DNA of 64,000 nucleotides, taken from positions 1,054,001 to 1,118,000 of the forward strand of contig NZ_JAAABI010000001.1 of NCBI RefSeq assembly GCF_009903685.1, written 5' to 3'. The translations under genes and the position numbers were made by a program. The stretch comes from Flagellimonas ochracea. GTDB lineage: Bacteria > Bacteroidota > Bacteroidia > Flavobacteriales > Flavobacteriaceae. The notes beneath the pieces are model-generated. The model did not search any database and was not told the DNA's origin. It saw only the letters and a program-made list of their open reading frames with translations. Below are positions 19,704-29,258 of the stretch, one piece after another. Numbering within the stretch: the stretch's first letter is position 1; each line of letters starts with the position of its first letter.

Positions 19704-20735
19704 GTGACATCCAGAAAAACTTACATTCTCGGTATTGAATCATCCTGTGATGATACTTCTGCGGCTGTTTTGTGCAACAAAAAAGTTTTGAGCAATGTCG
19801 TAGCAACACAAGATATCCACAGACAATATGGGGGTGTAGTTCCAGAGTTGGCCTCAAGGGCCCATCAACAAAACATAGTTCCCGTAGTCCACCAGGCTTT
19901 GGCCAAAGCAAATATCGACAAAAAAGACCTATCAGCCATAGCATTTACCAAAGGACCGGGACTTATGGGATCTTTATTGGTAGGGACCTCATTTGCTAAA
20001 TCATTGGCATTGGGGCTTGACATTCCCTTGATTGCGGTAAACCACATGGAAGCACACATTTTGGCCCATTTTATCGAGGATGATGAAAACAACCGGGAAC
20101 CCTCATTTCCTTTTTTGGCAATGACCATAAGCGGGGGGCATACCCAAATTGTACTGGTCAAGGATTTTTTTGATATGGAGATATTGGGCGAGACTTTGGA
20201 TGATGCTGTTGGTGAAGCTTTTGACAAAAGTGCCAAACTCATGGGGCTCCCCTATCCTGGAGGACCATTGGTTGACAAACATGCGCAACAAGGAAATTCA
20301 GCAGCTTTCAATTTTCCAAAACCAAAAGTCGAAGGACTTAATTTTAGCTTCAGTGGCCTAAAGACCAGTATTCTCTATTTTCTGCAACGGGAGACTAAAA
20401 AAAACCCAGATTTTGTTGCAGAAAATATCGATGATATTTGTGCTTCCGTTCAAAACACGATTTTGGATATTTTAATGGACAAATTACAATTGGCCGTGCA
20501 ACAAACAGGTATTAATGAGATTGCCATAGGCGGTGGGGTTGCAGCCAACTCCGGAATTCGCACTCGACTAAAAGAGGCTGAGGAACAATTGGGCTTGCAT
20601 ACTTATATTCCAAAATTTCAATATTGTACGGACAATGCAGCAATGATTGGAATCACGGGATACCTAAAATATCGAAAAGGGCAATTTTCGAATCAAAGTG
20701 TGGCTGCTAAAGCTCGCTTTGCCATAGGAAGCTAA
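19704..20735 (+). CDS. tsaD: tRNA N6-adenosine threonylcarbamoyltransferase TsaD
   Basis: A 343-residue full-length enzyme of the Kae1/TsaD family. With TsaB and TsaE it transfers the threonylcarbamoyl group to A37 of ANN-decoding tRNAs. It shows IESSCDDTSAA (11-21), the metal-binding NHMEAH (113-118, His114 and His118), the MTISGGHTQI loop, and IAIGGGVAANSG near the C-terminus. It starts at a GTG. It is divergent from tamB across about 80 bp and is the first of a run of plus-strand genes to 24876. Confidence 0.96.
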   Translation: MTSRKTYILGIESSCDDTSAAVLCNKKVLSNVVATQDIHRQYGGVVPELASRAHQQNIVPVVHQALAKANIDKKDLSAIAFTKGPGLMGSLLVGTSFAKSLALGLDIPLIAVNHMEAHILAHFIEDDENNREPSFPFLAMTISGGHTQIVLVKDFFDMEILGETLDDAVGEAFDKSAKLMGLPYPGGPLVDKHAQQGNSAAFNFPKPKVEGLNFSFSGLKTSILYFLQRETKKNPDFVAENIDDICASVQNTILDILMDKLQLAVQQTGINEIAIGGGVAANSGIRTRLKEAEEQLGLHTYIPKFQYCTDNAAMIGITGYLKYRKGQFSNQSVAAKARFAIGS

Positions 20736-20785
20736 GCCATCTGTATTACCATATATTTAGTACCTTACATTTATAAAAAGAACCT

Positions 20786-21112
20786 ATGGCCTTTAATGCG
20801 GAAACTGCCGATAGAATCCGTGCAGCCAGCGCGCTTTTTTCTGAAGAATTTTTAGAAAAAAAGATGTTCGGTGGAATTGCCTTTCTACATAAAGGTAAAA
20901 TGACCATTGGTGTGGTCAAGGAAGATTTAGTGGTTCGGGTGGTAGATAATAAAATGGATTCCATTTTGAAAAAGGATTATGTGAGGCCCATGGACTTTAC
21001 TGGAAAACCCATGAAAGAATTCATTTTTGTATCCGCAAAGGGATTTGGTACCGAAGAACAATTGATGCAATGGATGGAACTGGGATTGGAACATGCAAAA
21101 ACTAAGCTATAG
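20786..21112 (+). CDS. TfoX/Sxy N-terminal domain protein
   Basis: A 108-residue protein matching only the N-terminal domain of TfoX/Sxy: FSEEFLEKKMFGGIAFLHKG, then a VVKEDLVVRV strand. In E. coli Sxy and H. influenzae TfoX the full protein regulates competence with CRP. Stand-alone N-terminal-domain proteins like this are common and their role is not established. It starts 50 bp after tsaD and its stop lies 3 bp before rsmE, so it probably belongs to the same transcript. Confidence 0.8.
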   Translation: MAFNAETADRIRAASALFSEEFLEKKMFGGIAFLHKGKMTIGVVKEDLVVRVVDNKMDSILKKDYVRPMDFTGKPMKEFIFVSAKGFGTEEQLMQWMELGLEHAKTKL

Positions 21113-21115
21113 GCC

Positions 21116-21820
21116 ATGCAACTATTTTATAACCCTTCCTTGGACAACAGTTACAAACAATTCTTTTTTACCCCTGAGGAAAGCAAGCATTTGGTCCGGG
21201 TTCTCAGGAAAAAGGAGAAAGATATTGTGCATATCACCAATGGTAAAGGATACCTTTTTGAAGCGGAAATTCTGATTGCCGACCAACGTAAATGTAAGGC
21301 CCAGATTGTTTCCACAAAAAAAACAGTTCCCAAAAGGTATAAGCTGCACATGGCAGTTGCACCCACCAAAATGAATGACCGCTATGAATGGTTCTTGGAA
21401 AAAGGCACCGAAATCGGAGTAGATGAAATTACACCGATTCTTTGCGAACATGCTGAACGAAAAACCGTAAAGCCTGAACGGATGGATCGTGTATTGCAAT
21501 CAGCCATGAAACAATCTTTACGAACGACCTTGCCCAAACTTAATCCCATGATTTCCCTAGAAGAGTTTTTGAAAAAAGAGAATTCAGGATTACGATTTAT
21601 CGCCCATTGTGCTGATAGCGAAAAAATGGAGTTGAAAAGGAGAGCTGTGGCAGATAAGGATATCATCATACTCATTGGTCCAGAGGGTGATTTTTCCCAA
21701 ACTGAGATTGATCTTGCAAAGGAATATGGATACGTTCCCATTTCTTTGGGGAAAAACCGTTTAAGAACCGAGACCGCGGCCATAGTGGCGTGCACAACCA
21801 TAGCTATTATTAATAGTTAA
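21116..21820 (+). CDS. rsmE: 16S rRNA (uracil1498-N3)-methyltransferase RsmE
   Basis: A 234-residue SPOUT-class methyltransferase. The N-terminal PUA-like part (FTPEESKHLVRVLRKKEKD) precedes the knotted SAM-binding domain, with LIGPEGDFSQTEIDLA and SLGKNRLRTETAA near the C-terminus. It methylates N3 of U1498 in the decoding region of 16S rRNA. It starts 3 bp after the TfoX-like gene. Confidence 0.94.
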   Translation: MQLFYNPSLDNSYKQFFFTPEESKHLVRVLRKKEKDIVHITNGKGYLFEAEILIADQRKCKAQIVSTKKTVPKRYKLHMAVAPTKMNDRYEWFLEKGTEIGVDEITPILCEHAERKTVKPERMDRVLQSAMKQSLRTTLPKLNPMISLEEFLKKENSGLRFIAHCADSEKMELKRRAVADKDIIILIGPEGDFSQTEIDLAKEYGYVPISLGKNRLRTETAAIVACTTIAIINS

Positions 21821-21900
21821 ACCAAAAATTTGCTTAAAGTAAATCATGGAACTGTTTGTATTGATTCAATGCTTATCATAGGAATTATGGATTCCTAACG

Positions 21901-22587
21901 ATGAAAACTGTACTTTTGAATCTACATTCCACCAGGATGAAACTGTTTCTGACCGTCTTAAATATATTTGCTCTTTTGGCACCTATTGTTATCAATGGAC
22001 AGGAAATCGCCGTGCTCAAATATGGTGGTGGTGGCGATTGGTATTCCAACCCCACCGCCCTGCCCAACCTTATTGAATTTTGCAATTCCAATATCGACAC
22101 CAAAATAGAACCAAAACCAGAAACCGTCGAGGCCAATAGCATCTCCATTTTTAAATACCCCTATCTGCACATGACTGGCCACGGCAATGTTTTTTTTTCC
22201 GATGAAGAAGCAGAGAATCTAAGAACCTATCTACTATCTGGAGGGTTCTTGCACATAGATGATAATTACGGCATGGAACCTTATGTGAAGAGAGAGCTGG
22301 AAAAGGTATTTCCAGACCGACAACTTGAAGAGTTGGGGACCGACCATCCCATTTTCAAACAAAAATATGCGTTTCCTGAAGGGCTTCCCAAAATACACGA
22401 GCATGACGGCAAGAGACCTCAGGCTTTTGGTATTTTTGACACAGGACGATTGATGGTTCTTTTTACCTATGAAAGTGACCTAGGGGATGGTTGGGAAGAT
22501 CCATCGGTGCATAACGATCCTGAGGAAATTAGGCTTAGGGCACTTCAAATGGGAGCCAATATCATAGAATACGCTTTTAAAAATTGA
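21901..22587 (+). CDS. DUF4159 domain-containing exported protein
   Basis: A 228-residue protein with a hydrophobic N-terminus that looks like a signal peptide; translation could also begin at the second ATG (21937, MKLFLTVLNIF). The mature part matches DUF4159, which has a flavodoxin/ThuA-like fold: YGGGGDWYSNPTALPNLIEFC, HMTGHGNVFFSDEEAENLRTYL and GGFLHIDDNYG. Such proteins often sit in MoxR/von Willebrand operons, but none is here. No activity is known. It leads into the AI-2E permease gene with a 4-base overlap. Confidence 0.82.
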   Translation: MKTVLLNLHSTRMKLFLTVLNIFALLAPIVINGQEIAVLKYGGGGDWYSNPTALPNLIEFCNSNIDTKIEPKPETVEANSISIFKYPYLHMTGHGNVFFSDEEAENLRTYLLSGGFLHIDDNYGMEPYVKRELEKVFPDRQLEELGTDHPIFKQKYAFPEGLPKIHEHDGKRPQAFGIFDTGRLMVLFTYESDLGDGWEDPSVHNDPEEIRLRALQMGANIIEYAFKN

Positions 22588-23690
22588 GTATGAATTCGAG
22601 AATCATTGCCAATGGTATCCTAAGGGCCGTGGCCATTATTGTGGGTATTGTCCTTTTAGGCTATTTTCTGTATGCCGTAAAATCAGTATTGGCCTATTTG
22701 GCCATTGCGGTTGTCATAGCGTTGTTGGGCAGACCTATAGTGCTCTTTTTAAGGCGAAAGTTGAAGTTTCCCAATACACTGGCCGTAATTGCGACCATGA
22801 TTTTCATGCTAACCATATTTCTCGGTATTTTGGCTTTGTTCATTCCGCTGATTTCAGAACAGAGTAGAAACCTTTCGTTATTGGATATCGAGGCATTAAA
22901 AGCAGATGTCAATACACTTTATATTCAAATTCTAGATTACTTTGGCGCCACTTCGGGCAGTGTTACAGATTTGATAGAGGATTCCAAAATTGAGGAAAGT
23001 GTTCTCCAAGAATTGGATCTGGGTTTTATACCTGATTTTTTGAACTCATTCGTGAATATTTTGAGCAACTTCAGCGTCGGCCTTTTTTCGGTGCTGTTTA
23101 TTTCATTCTTCTTTTTAAAGGATAGCAAACTATTTCAAAACGGTATGTTGACCTTTATTCCAGACAATAAAGAAAGTGGTGTTGTTAAATCCATTGACAA
23201 AATCAATGGGCTCCTTTCCAGATATTTTGCTGGAATTTTGTTGCAACTGTTCATTCTATTCGTCATTTACACCATTGCACTTTTGATTGTTGGAGTAGAA
23301 AATGCAATTGTTATCGCTTTCCTTTGTGCCTTGTTCAACATCATTCCCTACATCGGTCCAATTATAGGGGGTGTCATTATGATAACCCTCACCATGACCA
23401 GTTTTTTGGGAGCAGATTTCAGTACTGTGATTTTGCCAAAAGCACTCTACGTTTTCATCGGTCTGGTCATAGGTCAACTCATTGATAATTTCTTTTCTCA
23501 ACCGTTTATTTTTTCAACGAGCGTAAAATCACACCCACTGGAAATCTTCCTCATCATTATCATCGCTGGTTTATTGTTTGGTGTGGTGGGCATGGTGGTG
23601 GCTGTACCAGGTTATACCGCAATAAAAGTGGTTCTGCAAGAGTTTCTTGCCGAATATTCTTTCGTAAAAAAATTGACCAAAAACTTATAG
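22584..23690 (+). CDS. AI-2E family (YdiK/PerM-type) membrane permease
   Basis: A 368-residue polytopic protein of the AI-2E transporter family (PF01594). It has hydrophobic segments near residues 10-28, 30-50, 62-85, 150-175 and 210-350, with the family signature FNIIPYIGPIIGG and a late GLVIGQLIDNF. Members include exporters of autoinducer-2 and Na+/H+ antiporters; which applies here cannot be read. A TTG at 22584 overlaps the TGA of the previous gene, and an ATG at 22590 is an equally good start. Confidence 0.88.
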   Translation: MSMNSRIIANGILRAVAIIVGIVLLGYFLYAVKSVLAYLAIAVVIALLGRPIVLFLRRKLKFPNTLAVIATMIFMLTIFLGILALFIPLISEQSRNLSLLDIEALKADVNTLYIQILDYFGATSGSVTDLIEDSKIEESVLQELDLGFIPDFLNSFVNILSNFSVGLFSVLFISFFFLKDSKLFQNGMLTFIPDNKESGVVKSIDKINGLLSRYFAGILLQLFILFVIYTIALLIVGVENAIVIAFLCALFNIIPYIGPIIGGVIMITLTMTSFLGADFSTVILPKALYVFIGLVIGQLIDNFFSQPFIFSTSVKSHPLEIFLIIIIAGLLFGVVGMVVAVPGYTAIKVVLQEFLAEYSFVKKLTKNL

Positions 23691-23697
23691 TGTCAGT

Positions 23698-24876
23698 TTG
23701 AATAAATTGTTATTAAATACTGGTGTTCAATATTTTATAAAAAATTTTAGTGAGTCTGACACCTTGTCAGTCTTATTGAAAAAACCAATTTTTGAGGGTA
23801 TTTCCCAGAAAGAGTTGGTAGCGCAATTGGAAGCTCGAAAAAAATGCAAGGAAAAGCTGCCCACTTGGTTCAATACCGAAAATATTTATTATCCCAACAA
23901 ACTGAATATTGAGCAAAGTAGTTCCGAAATTACTGCACAATACAAGGCTGATTTAATTGAAGGAAAATCACTTTTGGACCTAACTGGGGGGTTCGGTGTG
24001 GACACCTATTACTTTGCCAAAAAAATAAATCGAGTGGTACACGTAGAACTGAATCCCGATTTAAGTGCTATTGCTGCCCATAATTTTAATGTATTGGGAA
24101 GCGAAAATGTAACCTGTGTTTCAAACGACGGGATTGCATTTTTGAACCAAACCAAGAATTCTTTTGACTGGATCTATGTGGACCCATCTCGTAGAGATGA
24201 TGTGAAGGGCAAGGTCTTTTTACTGAAAGATTGCCTGCCAAACCTCCCTCAACAACTCCCCCTTATTTTTAAACATACGGAAAATGTTTTGGTGAAGACC
24301 TCTCCGCTATTGGACATCAAACGGGTTATAAGTGAATTGAGTTTTGTGAAAGAAGTTCATGTTGTAGCCTTGCGGAATGAAGTAAAGGAACTGCTCTTTA
24401 CATTAGAACGCGATTATTTGGGTTCGGTTGTCATCAAAGCGGTTAATCTGAGGGTCAAGAACAATGTGGAGTTCAGTTTTATATGGGAGGAAGAAGCTGC
24501 AGCCAAAATAAATATGGGAATACCCGATCAATATTTGTATGAGCCCAATGCGGCCATTTTAAAATCAGGAGGGTTTAAATTGGTTGGTGAGAAATTTGGT
24601 GTGAAAAAGCTGCATCACCACTCGCATCTGTACACAGCTTCTGAACGGATTGATTTTCCTGGAAGACGATTTAAGATAGTTCAAGTTCACCCATACTCAA
24701 AAAGTCATTTGAAGCATCTTGAGAAGAAAAAAGCCAACATCACTAAAAGAAACTTTCCCATATCGGTAGCTGCAATTCGTAAGAAGCACAAAATTAAGGA
24801 TGGAGGTGAAATATATCTATTTTTCACCACTGACCTCAATGATGATTTGATAGTTCTGGAATGCAACAAGATTTAA
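23698..24876 (+). CDS. Class I SAM-dependent methyltransferase with C-terminal THUMP-like domain
   Basis: A 392-residue soluble protein. Residues about 75-215 hold a Rossmann methyltransferase core: LLDLTGGFGVDTYYFAKK (SAM loop) and VDPSRRD (the D-P-x-R variant of the catalytic motif). The C-terminal part (about 300-390) matches the THUMP-like domain, with FPGRRFKIVQVHPYSKSHLK. The likely substrate is an RNA base. The start is a TTG 7 bp after the permease stop. Its stop overlaps the convergent dipeptidase gene by 4 bp. Confidence 0.83.
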   Translation: MNKLLLNTGVQYFIKNFSESDTLSVLLKKPIFEGISQKELVAQLEARKKCKEKLPTWFNTENIYYPNKLNIEQSSSEITAQYKADLIEGKSLLDLTGGFGVDTYYFAKKINRVVHVELNPDLSAIAAHNFNVLGSENVTCVSNDGIAFLNQTKNSFDWIYVDPSRRDDVKGKVFLLKDCLPNLPQQLPLIFKHTENVLVKTSPLLDIKRVISELSFVKEVHVVALRNEVKELLFTLERDYLGSVVIKAVNLRVKNNVEFSFIWEEEAAAKINMGIPDQYLYEPNAAILKSGGFKLVGEKFGVKKLHHHSHLYTASERIDFPGRRFKIVQVHPYSKSHLKHLEKKKANITKRNFPISVAAIRKKHKIKDGGEIYLFFTTDLNDDLIVLECNKI

Positions 24877-25586
24877 TTGGTGCACTCCCATTTGAAATCG
24901 GCAACGGGGTCATTGGATGCCGCTGAAAGATTGTAGTGCCACCATTCTGTTCTTATGGACCAAAAACCATGCGCCTCCATGGTTTCTTTTAAGAGTTTTC
25001 TGTTTTCCAAAACTTCTTCAGGCAGATCAAGGTTGTCATGATACGCCCTTTTTCCAAAAAAATCAAAATCCGTTCCCATATCCAATTCGTTTCCTTCCAA
25101 ATCAACCAAAGTAATATCCACGGCTCCCCCTTTGTTGTGAATAGAGCCTTTTACCGGGTTTGCCACATATTGCGGATTGGGTACAATTTTCCACATTTTG
25201 TGCTGCACGGAATTGGGGCGATAACAATCAAAAAACTTGATTTTGACTCCTTTTTGCATAAAATCTATGTTGGCAGCAATAAGCGCTTTGGCGGTTTTTA
25301 CACGGGTATAGCATTCTGCACAGTCATATACCTTGGCCTTTAAAAAATTGTTCTCGGTGGCATAGCGCATATCATATGTAAAATCTTCACTGAAATCGGC
25401 CAACCGAACAAACGTTGTATCTGAAAGATTTTCAAATGTCTTTAATCTGGTTTCCATTTCCGGCTCCTCTTGGGCTACAACTTGCGTAGAAACCGTTTTT
25501 TTTGGAACAGGTTCTTTTGTTGTCACTTCTTTCCCTCGGCATCCTAAAATGAAAAGGGCAATATAGGCGTGCTTCAAATACTTCAT
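24873..25586 (-). CDS. D-alanyl-D-alanine dipeptidase lipoprotein (peptidase M15D, VanX/DdpX type)
   Basis: A 237-residue lipoprotein; the N-terminus MKYLKHAYIALFILGC carries a clear lipobox. The M15D domain shows the zinc-site motifs SIHNKGGAVDITLVD and EWWHYNLS, plus CYRPNSVQ near the middle. The enzyme splits D-Ala-D-Ala released from the wall; here a recycling or scavenging role in the periplasm seems more likely than vancomycin resistance, since no vanA/vanH partners are near. I chose the ATG at 25586 since it gives a proper lipoprotein signal 4 bp after the esterase stop. Confidence 0.88.
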   Translation of the reverse strand: MKYLKHAYIALFILGCRGKEVTTKEPVPKKTVSTQVVAQEEPEMETRLKTFENLSDTTFVRLADFSEDFTYDMRYATENNFLKAKVYDCAECYTRVKTAKALIAANIDFMQKGVKIKFFDCYRPNSVQHKMWKIVPNPQYVANPVKGSIHNKGGAVDITLVDLEGNELDMGTDFDFFGKRAYHDNLDLPEEVLENRKLLKETMEAHGFWSIRTEWWHYNLSAASNDPVADFKWECTN

Positions 25587-25590
25587 GATA

Positions 25591-26319
25591 TTAATCTTTC
25601 CTTTGTTGCTGCGCCAACCACGTATAGAGCGAATCTGTGGTGTAGGCTCTTCCCCATGAGTTGTGACCAACATCTTTATAGCGTGAATAGCGCACATCAT
25701 ATCCCATTTGATTTAGCTTTCTTACCATTTTATCTGATTCTCCTACATCGATAATTTCGTCTTTATCACCATGAAAAACCCAAATGGGCATTTCCTTATC
25801 AATCCAATGGGCATAAGGCACGGGAGCCATGCCACATACTACTGCCAATGCTGCAAATTTTTTGGGATATTGCGTGACCATTTCCCAAGCGGCACTTCCT
25901 CCCCGACTGAGGCCGGAAAGATAAATTCGCTTTTTGTCCACCCGATTAGACTCCACAACCTCATCCAAAAGAGCCGCAACCGCATGTATGTTCCACCATT
26001 TTCTTGTATGTGGATTTTGTGGCGCCAACACCAAGAAGGGAAACTGCTTGCCTTCCACCAACAGCTTGGGAGGGCCATTTTTTTTGATATCTTCCAATTC
26101 CCCTCCGGACTCACCTCCGCCATGCAAGAAAAGTAACAGTCCAAATTCAGACTCGGGATTCGCCTCATATTCTTCAGGATAATACAGATAATACCTCAGA
26201 TTTTCATGGGTCACAGTTTGTATATAATCTTCAACCAATCGGGATTGTGCCGAACATGCCTGTAAAAGAAAAATACTACTTAGAAAAAAGGATTCTGCAA
26301 AAATTTGAGACCATCGCAT
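25591..26319 (-). CDS. Alpha/beta-hydrolase (prolyl-oligopeptidase/esterase-D-like) lipoprotein
   Basis: A 242-residue exported hydrolase. The N-terminus MRWSQIFAESFFLSSIFLLQAC ends in a lipobox-like Cys. The fold shows an oxyanion LLLFLHGGGESG, the nucleophile elbow GLSRGG, an acid in FHGDKDEIID and the catalytic His in VGHNSWG, so the triad is intact. It resembles secreted CE1-like or phospholipase/carboxylesterase enzymes that act on polysaccharide esters; the substrate is not shown. It is upstream of, and probably co-transcribed with, the D-Ala-D-Ala dipeptidase gene. Confidence 0.85.
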   Translation of the reverse strand: MRWSQIFAESFFLSSIFLLQACSAQSRLVEDYIQTVTHENLRYYLYYPEEYEANPESEFGLLLFLHGGGESGGELEDIKKNGPPKLLVEGKQFPFLVLAPQNPHTRKWWNIHAVAALLDEVVESNRVDKKRIYLSGLSRGGSAAWEMVTQYPKKFAALAVVCGMAPVPYAHWIDKEMPIWVFHGDKDEIIDVGESDKMVRKLNQMGYDVRYSRYKDVGHNSWGRAYTTDSLYTWLAQQQRKD

Positions 26320-26420
26320 GGTCTAAGGTACAAAAGAATGTGTTTTTGAATTATCTGATTTCAAAGCCAAAATCAAAAAGTAGCATGAAGTATGTAAATC
26401 AGCTTGTTTAGACTTTAATC

Positions 26421-26870
26421 CTATTTTCTGGACAACCGACCATCCAAAGACCATTTACCTCCACCCCTCAAAACTAGAACGAGCAAAATCGACAAAACAA
26501 GTATGTGGTATTCGAAACCTTCTCCAACTTGAGGTTGCATATACCAGTTCATATAAAAACCCCATCGCCAATGAACCAGATAGATAGCGCCTAACATGAT
26601 AATGCCAATCAAAATGGCCCAAAACCGTGTTAAGAGCCCTAAAATCATCAAAGTTGCCCCTATGGATTCTATAAATATCACCAAATAAGTGAGGACGGAT
26701 GGAAGTCCCCACCATTGATGCCATGCATCAACGGTCCATTCAGGACCATGGCCGCCCCAAATTCCAAAAAGTTTTTGCGCTCCGTGAGCGGAAATAACCA
26801 CTCCCAAGATTACCCTCAAAACTAAAGGGGTGAAATCATTGGAATCTGTTTTAAGTACACTTCTAAACAT
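26421..26870 (-). CDS. DoxX family membrane protein
   Basis: A 149-residue inner-membrane protein with about four helices. It carries the DoxX family N-terminal pattern LVLRVILGVVISAHGAQKLF and the HQWWGLPSVLTYLVIFIESIGA segment. DoxX proteins form redox-active membrane complexes in some bacteria and are otherwise poorly understood. Its stop is separated from the esterase start by about 100 bp. It starts 13 bp downstream of the S41 peptidase gene, so the two may share a transcript. Confidence 0.88.
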   Translation of the reverse strand: MFRSVLKTDSNDFTPLVLRVILGVVISAHGAQKLFGIWGGHGPEWTVDAWHQWWGLPSVLTYLVIFIESIGATLMILGLLTRFWAILIGIIMLGAIYLVHWRWGFYMNWYMQPQVGEGFEYHILVLSILLVLVLRGGGKWSLDGRLSRK

Positions 26871-26883
26871 GGTGAACTACTAA

Positions 26884-27867
26884 TTACTTCTCATTTATCA
26901 ATGCCATGACTCTGTCTAAAGCTTCATCTGCAGAAACTTCAAAATGAGGTTTAACCCCGATTCCCTCCCAATTGGTTCCAGTAATGGGATTGATGGCCCT
27001 GCCCACAGGAATCAACACCTGAATTTCCTTATTCACCTCCATGGGTTGAACCGGATGTGCCGCACCTCCCGTGAGCTCACCTACCAAAGTTCCACGTTTT
27101 AAATGCTTTATATCATAGGCAAATTCCTCCCCGCAACTAAAGGTGGTGCTGCCCGTTAGAACGTATACCGGAGTATTTGGCATTCTCTTACCTGGCACTT
27201 TGTCCAAGGTGTACGTCTGGTCATATTGATCCATTGGGCGAAAATAAAATGTATTCAAGTGTATCTTTTGGTTCTCAGGATACAAGTATGTAACCAGATA
27301 ATTCAACATTTCGGGATCTCCCCCCTTACAGTTCCGCACGTCAAATATGATTGCTTTACAATCTTGAAGTTTCTCCATGGCCTTGGCTGCCGCTAGGGCC
27401 GCCCCTTTGTTCATGTTAATGGGAAAAAAGAATGTAATTTCCAAAAGGCCAATATTACCTTCCAGAACCTCCACCTTGGTAAGTCCAAAATTTTCAAGAT
27501 TCTTGAAAAAATCAGTCATGGGGTTCTCCGGTGTATCCCTTTTCCCCTCTATTTGTTTCTTCACGATGAAATTTACATGTTTGTCATTGGTGATAAAGAG
27601 TATGTCCTTTCTTAATTGGTCCGTGAGGCTATCAATTGCCTCAAATCTATCATAAACCCCCTCTTGTTGCCTTTGGGCAAGGTACTGCTTCACTTCCTTT
27701 CCTTTTTCAGGAAAAACATAATTTTTGTTGAAGAGTTCGCCTGTTTTTTCCACCACAGTATTCACATGAACCTTAGAAAGTATGGCGTTTTGCCCATCTG
27801 CACTTGGCAGATGGGCGAAAACCATAATCAAACAAACAACCAAATAGTTTTTATAACCAAGTTTCAT
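26884..27867 (-). CDS. Secreted S41 (C-terminal-processing/tricorn-type) serine peptidase
   Basis: A 327-residue protein with a Sec signal peptide (about 1-26, ending SADGQ). The S41 core shows IIFDVRNCKGGDPEMLNYL, YVLTGSTTFSCGEEFAYDIK (candidate Ser and, downstream, Lys) and VGELTGGAAHPVQP. No PDZ domain is present, as in the tricorn/IRBP-like secreted branch. It probably degrades peptides in the periplasm or outside. It is the first of an apparent pair with doxX. Confidence 0.86.
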   Translation of the reverse strand: MKLGYKNYLVVCLIMVFAHLPSADGQNAILSKVHVNTVVEKTGELFNKNYVFPEKGKEVKQYLAQRQQEGVYDRFEAIDSLTDQLRKDILFITNDKHVNFIVKKQIEGKRDTPENPMTDFFKNLENFGLTKVEVLEGNIGLLEITFFFPINMNKGAALAAAKAMEKLQDCKAIIFDVRNCKGGDPEMLNYLVTYLYPENQKIHLNTFYFRPMDQYDQTYTLDKVPGKRMPNTPVYVLTGSTTFSCGEEFAYDIKHLKRGTLVGELTGGAAHPVQPMEVNKEIQVLIPVGRAINPITGTNWEGIGVKPHFEVSADEALDRVMALINEK

Positions 27868-27931
27868 TTTTGCTGTTTTTTTTGAAGGTGTTGATTATCA
27901 TTCATGAGCAGTAAAAAGAACATTTACATAG

Positions 27932-29257
27932 TCAGCCTATTTTAATTCGACATGTTTGTAGTTTAAAAATTCCTGACCTACTATCGCTCCAAATCAATTG
28001 AAAACTACCATCGGCCCGTGTTGTTATTCCCAAATAATGACCACCTCCAATAAATTTATTGGCCACATCGGCATTGGCTTGTGTTCGAGGATTAGAGCTA
28101 ACCTTGCTAACACGAACAGGACGCTGAAAGCTTACTCCACCATCCTTGGATATGGCAAAGTAAACATCATAAGCTTTTTGGTCCGTTGAGTGCTGGCCAT
28201 CTACCCATGATATGCCGACAACACCGTCTTTATTGACAGCTACGCTGGCCACATTGGCTTTACTGGGTAAACCATTTTTAAAGAGGTCCACTCTTTTTTC
28301 TTTCGTCCATGTCTTCCCTTTATCCATAGAAAAGTTCAACCACACCCCTTCGGAACTAGAACCATCCGCAACCGCCCTCACAAAGTAAATTCTATTCTGA
28401 AACTTTGAATTGAGATTGGTATCTGCGGCCATTCTGGAATATCCCCTGCCCAGCTTTGGGTTGTCAGAAATTATGTAAGTGTCAGATATTCTGTCAGTAT
28501 TGGGATTGTATACATTGGCCCAAATTTTTTCGCTGCCGTGCATTGTGGGGATCACCACCGAACCATCTGTGAGTATGGCCGGTTCACAAAAGTTCAATCG
28601 CTTACCATTTCCCCTTATGGAAATAACCTCCTCAAAGGGTCCCTGTTTCTTGGATTCATACAAAACCACATCCGCCCCCATATCCGCATTAAAACGAACG
28701 GTGGTCAAATAAAAGGCATCATTAAAACCGACCAACTTGGTACCGTCATGCCCGTGACCAAAACCATTGAAAACCTGCATTTCGCTTAACCAACTCCTGC
28801 CCCCATCGTCTGATGAAAAAATCTGTAACGGAAATTGATGCTTGAAAACCGTAGGCGTGCCCAACCAACTCATAGTTGTTGTTCCATTATCCAGCATGGC
28901 GACCCAAGGATCGTACCCCCAATAATCATGTGCAGTCTCTTCCCATGTTTTGCCTCCATCGTTACTGAAAAAACTGGAGAGTCTGCAGCTTTGGTAGGGT
29001 CTATCCACATCGGTAACCACCATGGCCGCTGCCACAAGTAGGCGATTGTTTTCAGGATGGGCAGCAATGGTCGGCTCCACCAAAGGGAGGTTTTCAAACT
29101 GTGATGGAACGGGTATGTTCTTTTCAGGTCTGGCCTCGATTGCGTTATCCAGTTTGACATGTGTTAGAGCATTTTGGGCCTTTCCCATACAACCCGAAAG
29201 CACCAAAACCATGGTCCAAATTATACTGTTTTTAAATGAAAAATTCATGATTCTCAT
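27932..29257 (-). CDS. BNR/Asp-box (sialidase-fold) lipoprotein
   Basis: A 441-residue protein whose N-terminus (an ATG at 29257 or 29248) leads to a lipobox VLSGC. The mature part is a six-bladed-propeller type with at least four Asp-box repeats: SNDGGKTWEE, SSDDGGRSWLSE, SMDKGKTWTKE and SKDGGVSF. True sialidases need an Arg triad and a FRIP motif; I see no FRIP, so 'exo-alpha-sialidase' should be treated with caution. It follows the DJ-1/PfpI gene with a 1-bp gap, suggesting translational coupling. Confidence 0.8.
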   Translation of the reverse strand: MRIMNFSFKNSIIWTMVLVLSGCMGKAQNALTHVKLDNAIEARPEKNIPVPSQFENLPLVEPTIAAHPENNRLLVAAAMVVTDVDRPYQSCRLSSFFSNDGGKTWEETAHDYWGYDPWVAMLDNGTTTMSWLGTPTVFKHQFPLQIFSSDDGGRSWLSEMQVFNGFGHGHDGTKLVGFNDAFYLTTVRFNADMGADVVLYESKKQGPFEEVISIRGNGKRLNFCEPAILTDGSVVIPTMHGSEKIWANVYNPNTDRISDTYIISDNPKLGRGYSRMAADTNLNSKFQNRIYFVRAVADGSSSEGVWLNFSMDKGKTWTKEKRVDLFKNGLPSKANVASVAVNKDGVVGISWVDGQHSTDQKAYDVYFAISKDGGVSFQRPVRVSKVSSNPRTQANADVANKFIGGGHYLGITTRADGSFQLIWSDSRSGIFKLQTCRIKIG

Positions 29258-29258
29258 T

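Noticed and set aside
24873-25586. Vancomycin-resistance vanX gene.
   Set aside because: Same enzyme family, but there are no vanA/vanH/vanRS partners, and a lipoprotein signal points to a periplasmic role.
27932-29257. A true exo-alpha-sialidase.
   Set aside because: Asp-box repeats are clear, but I found no FRIP motif and could not place the arginine triad.
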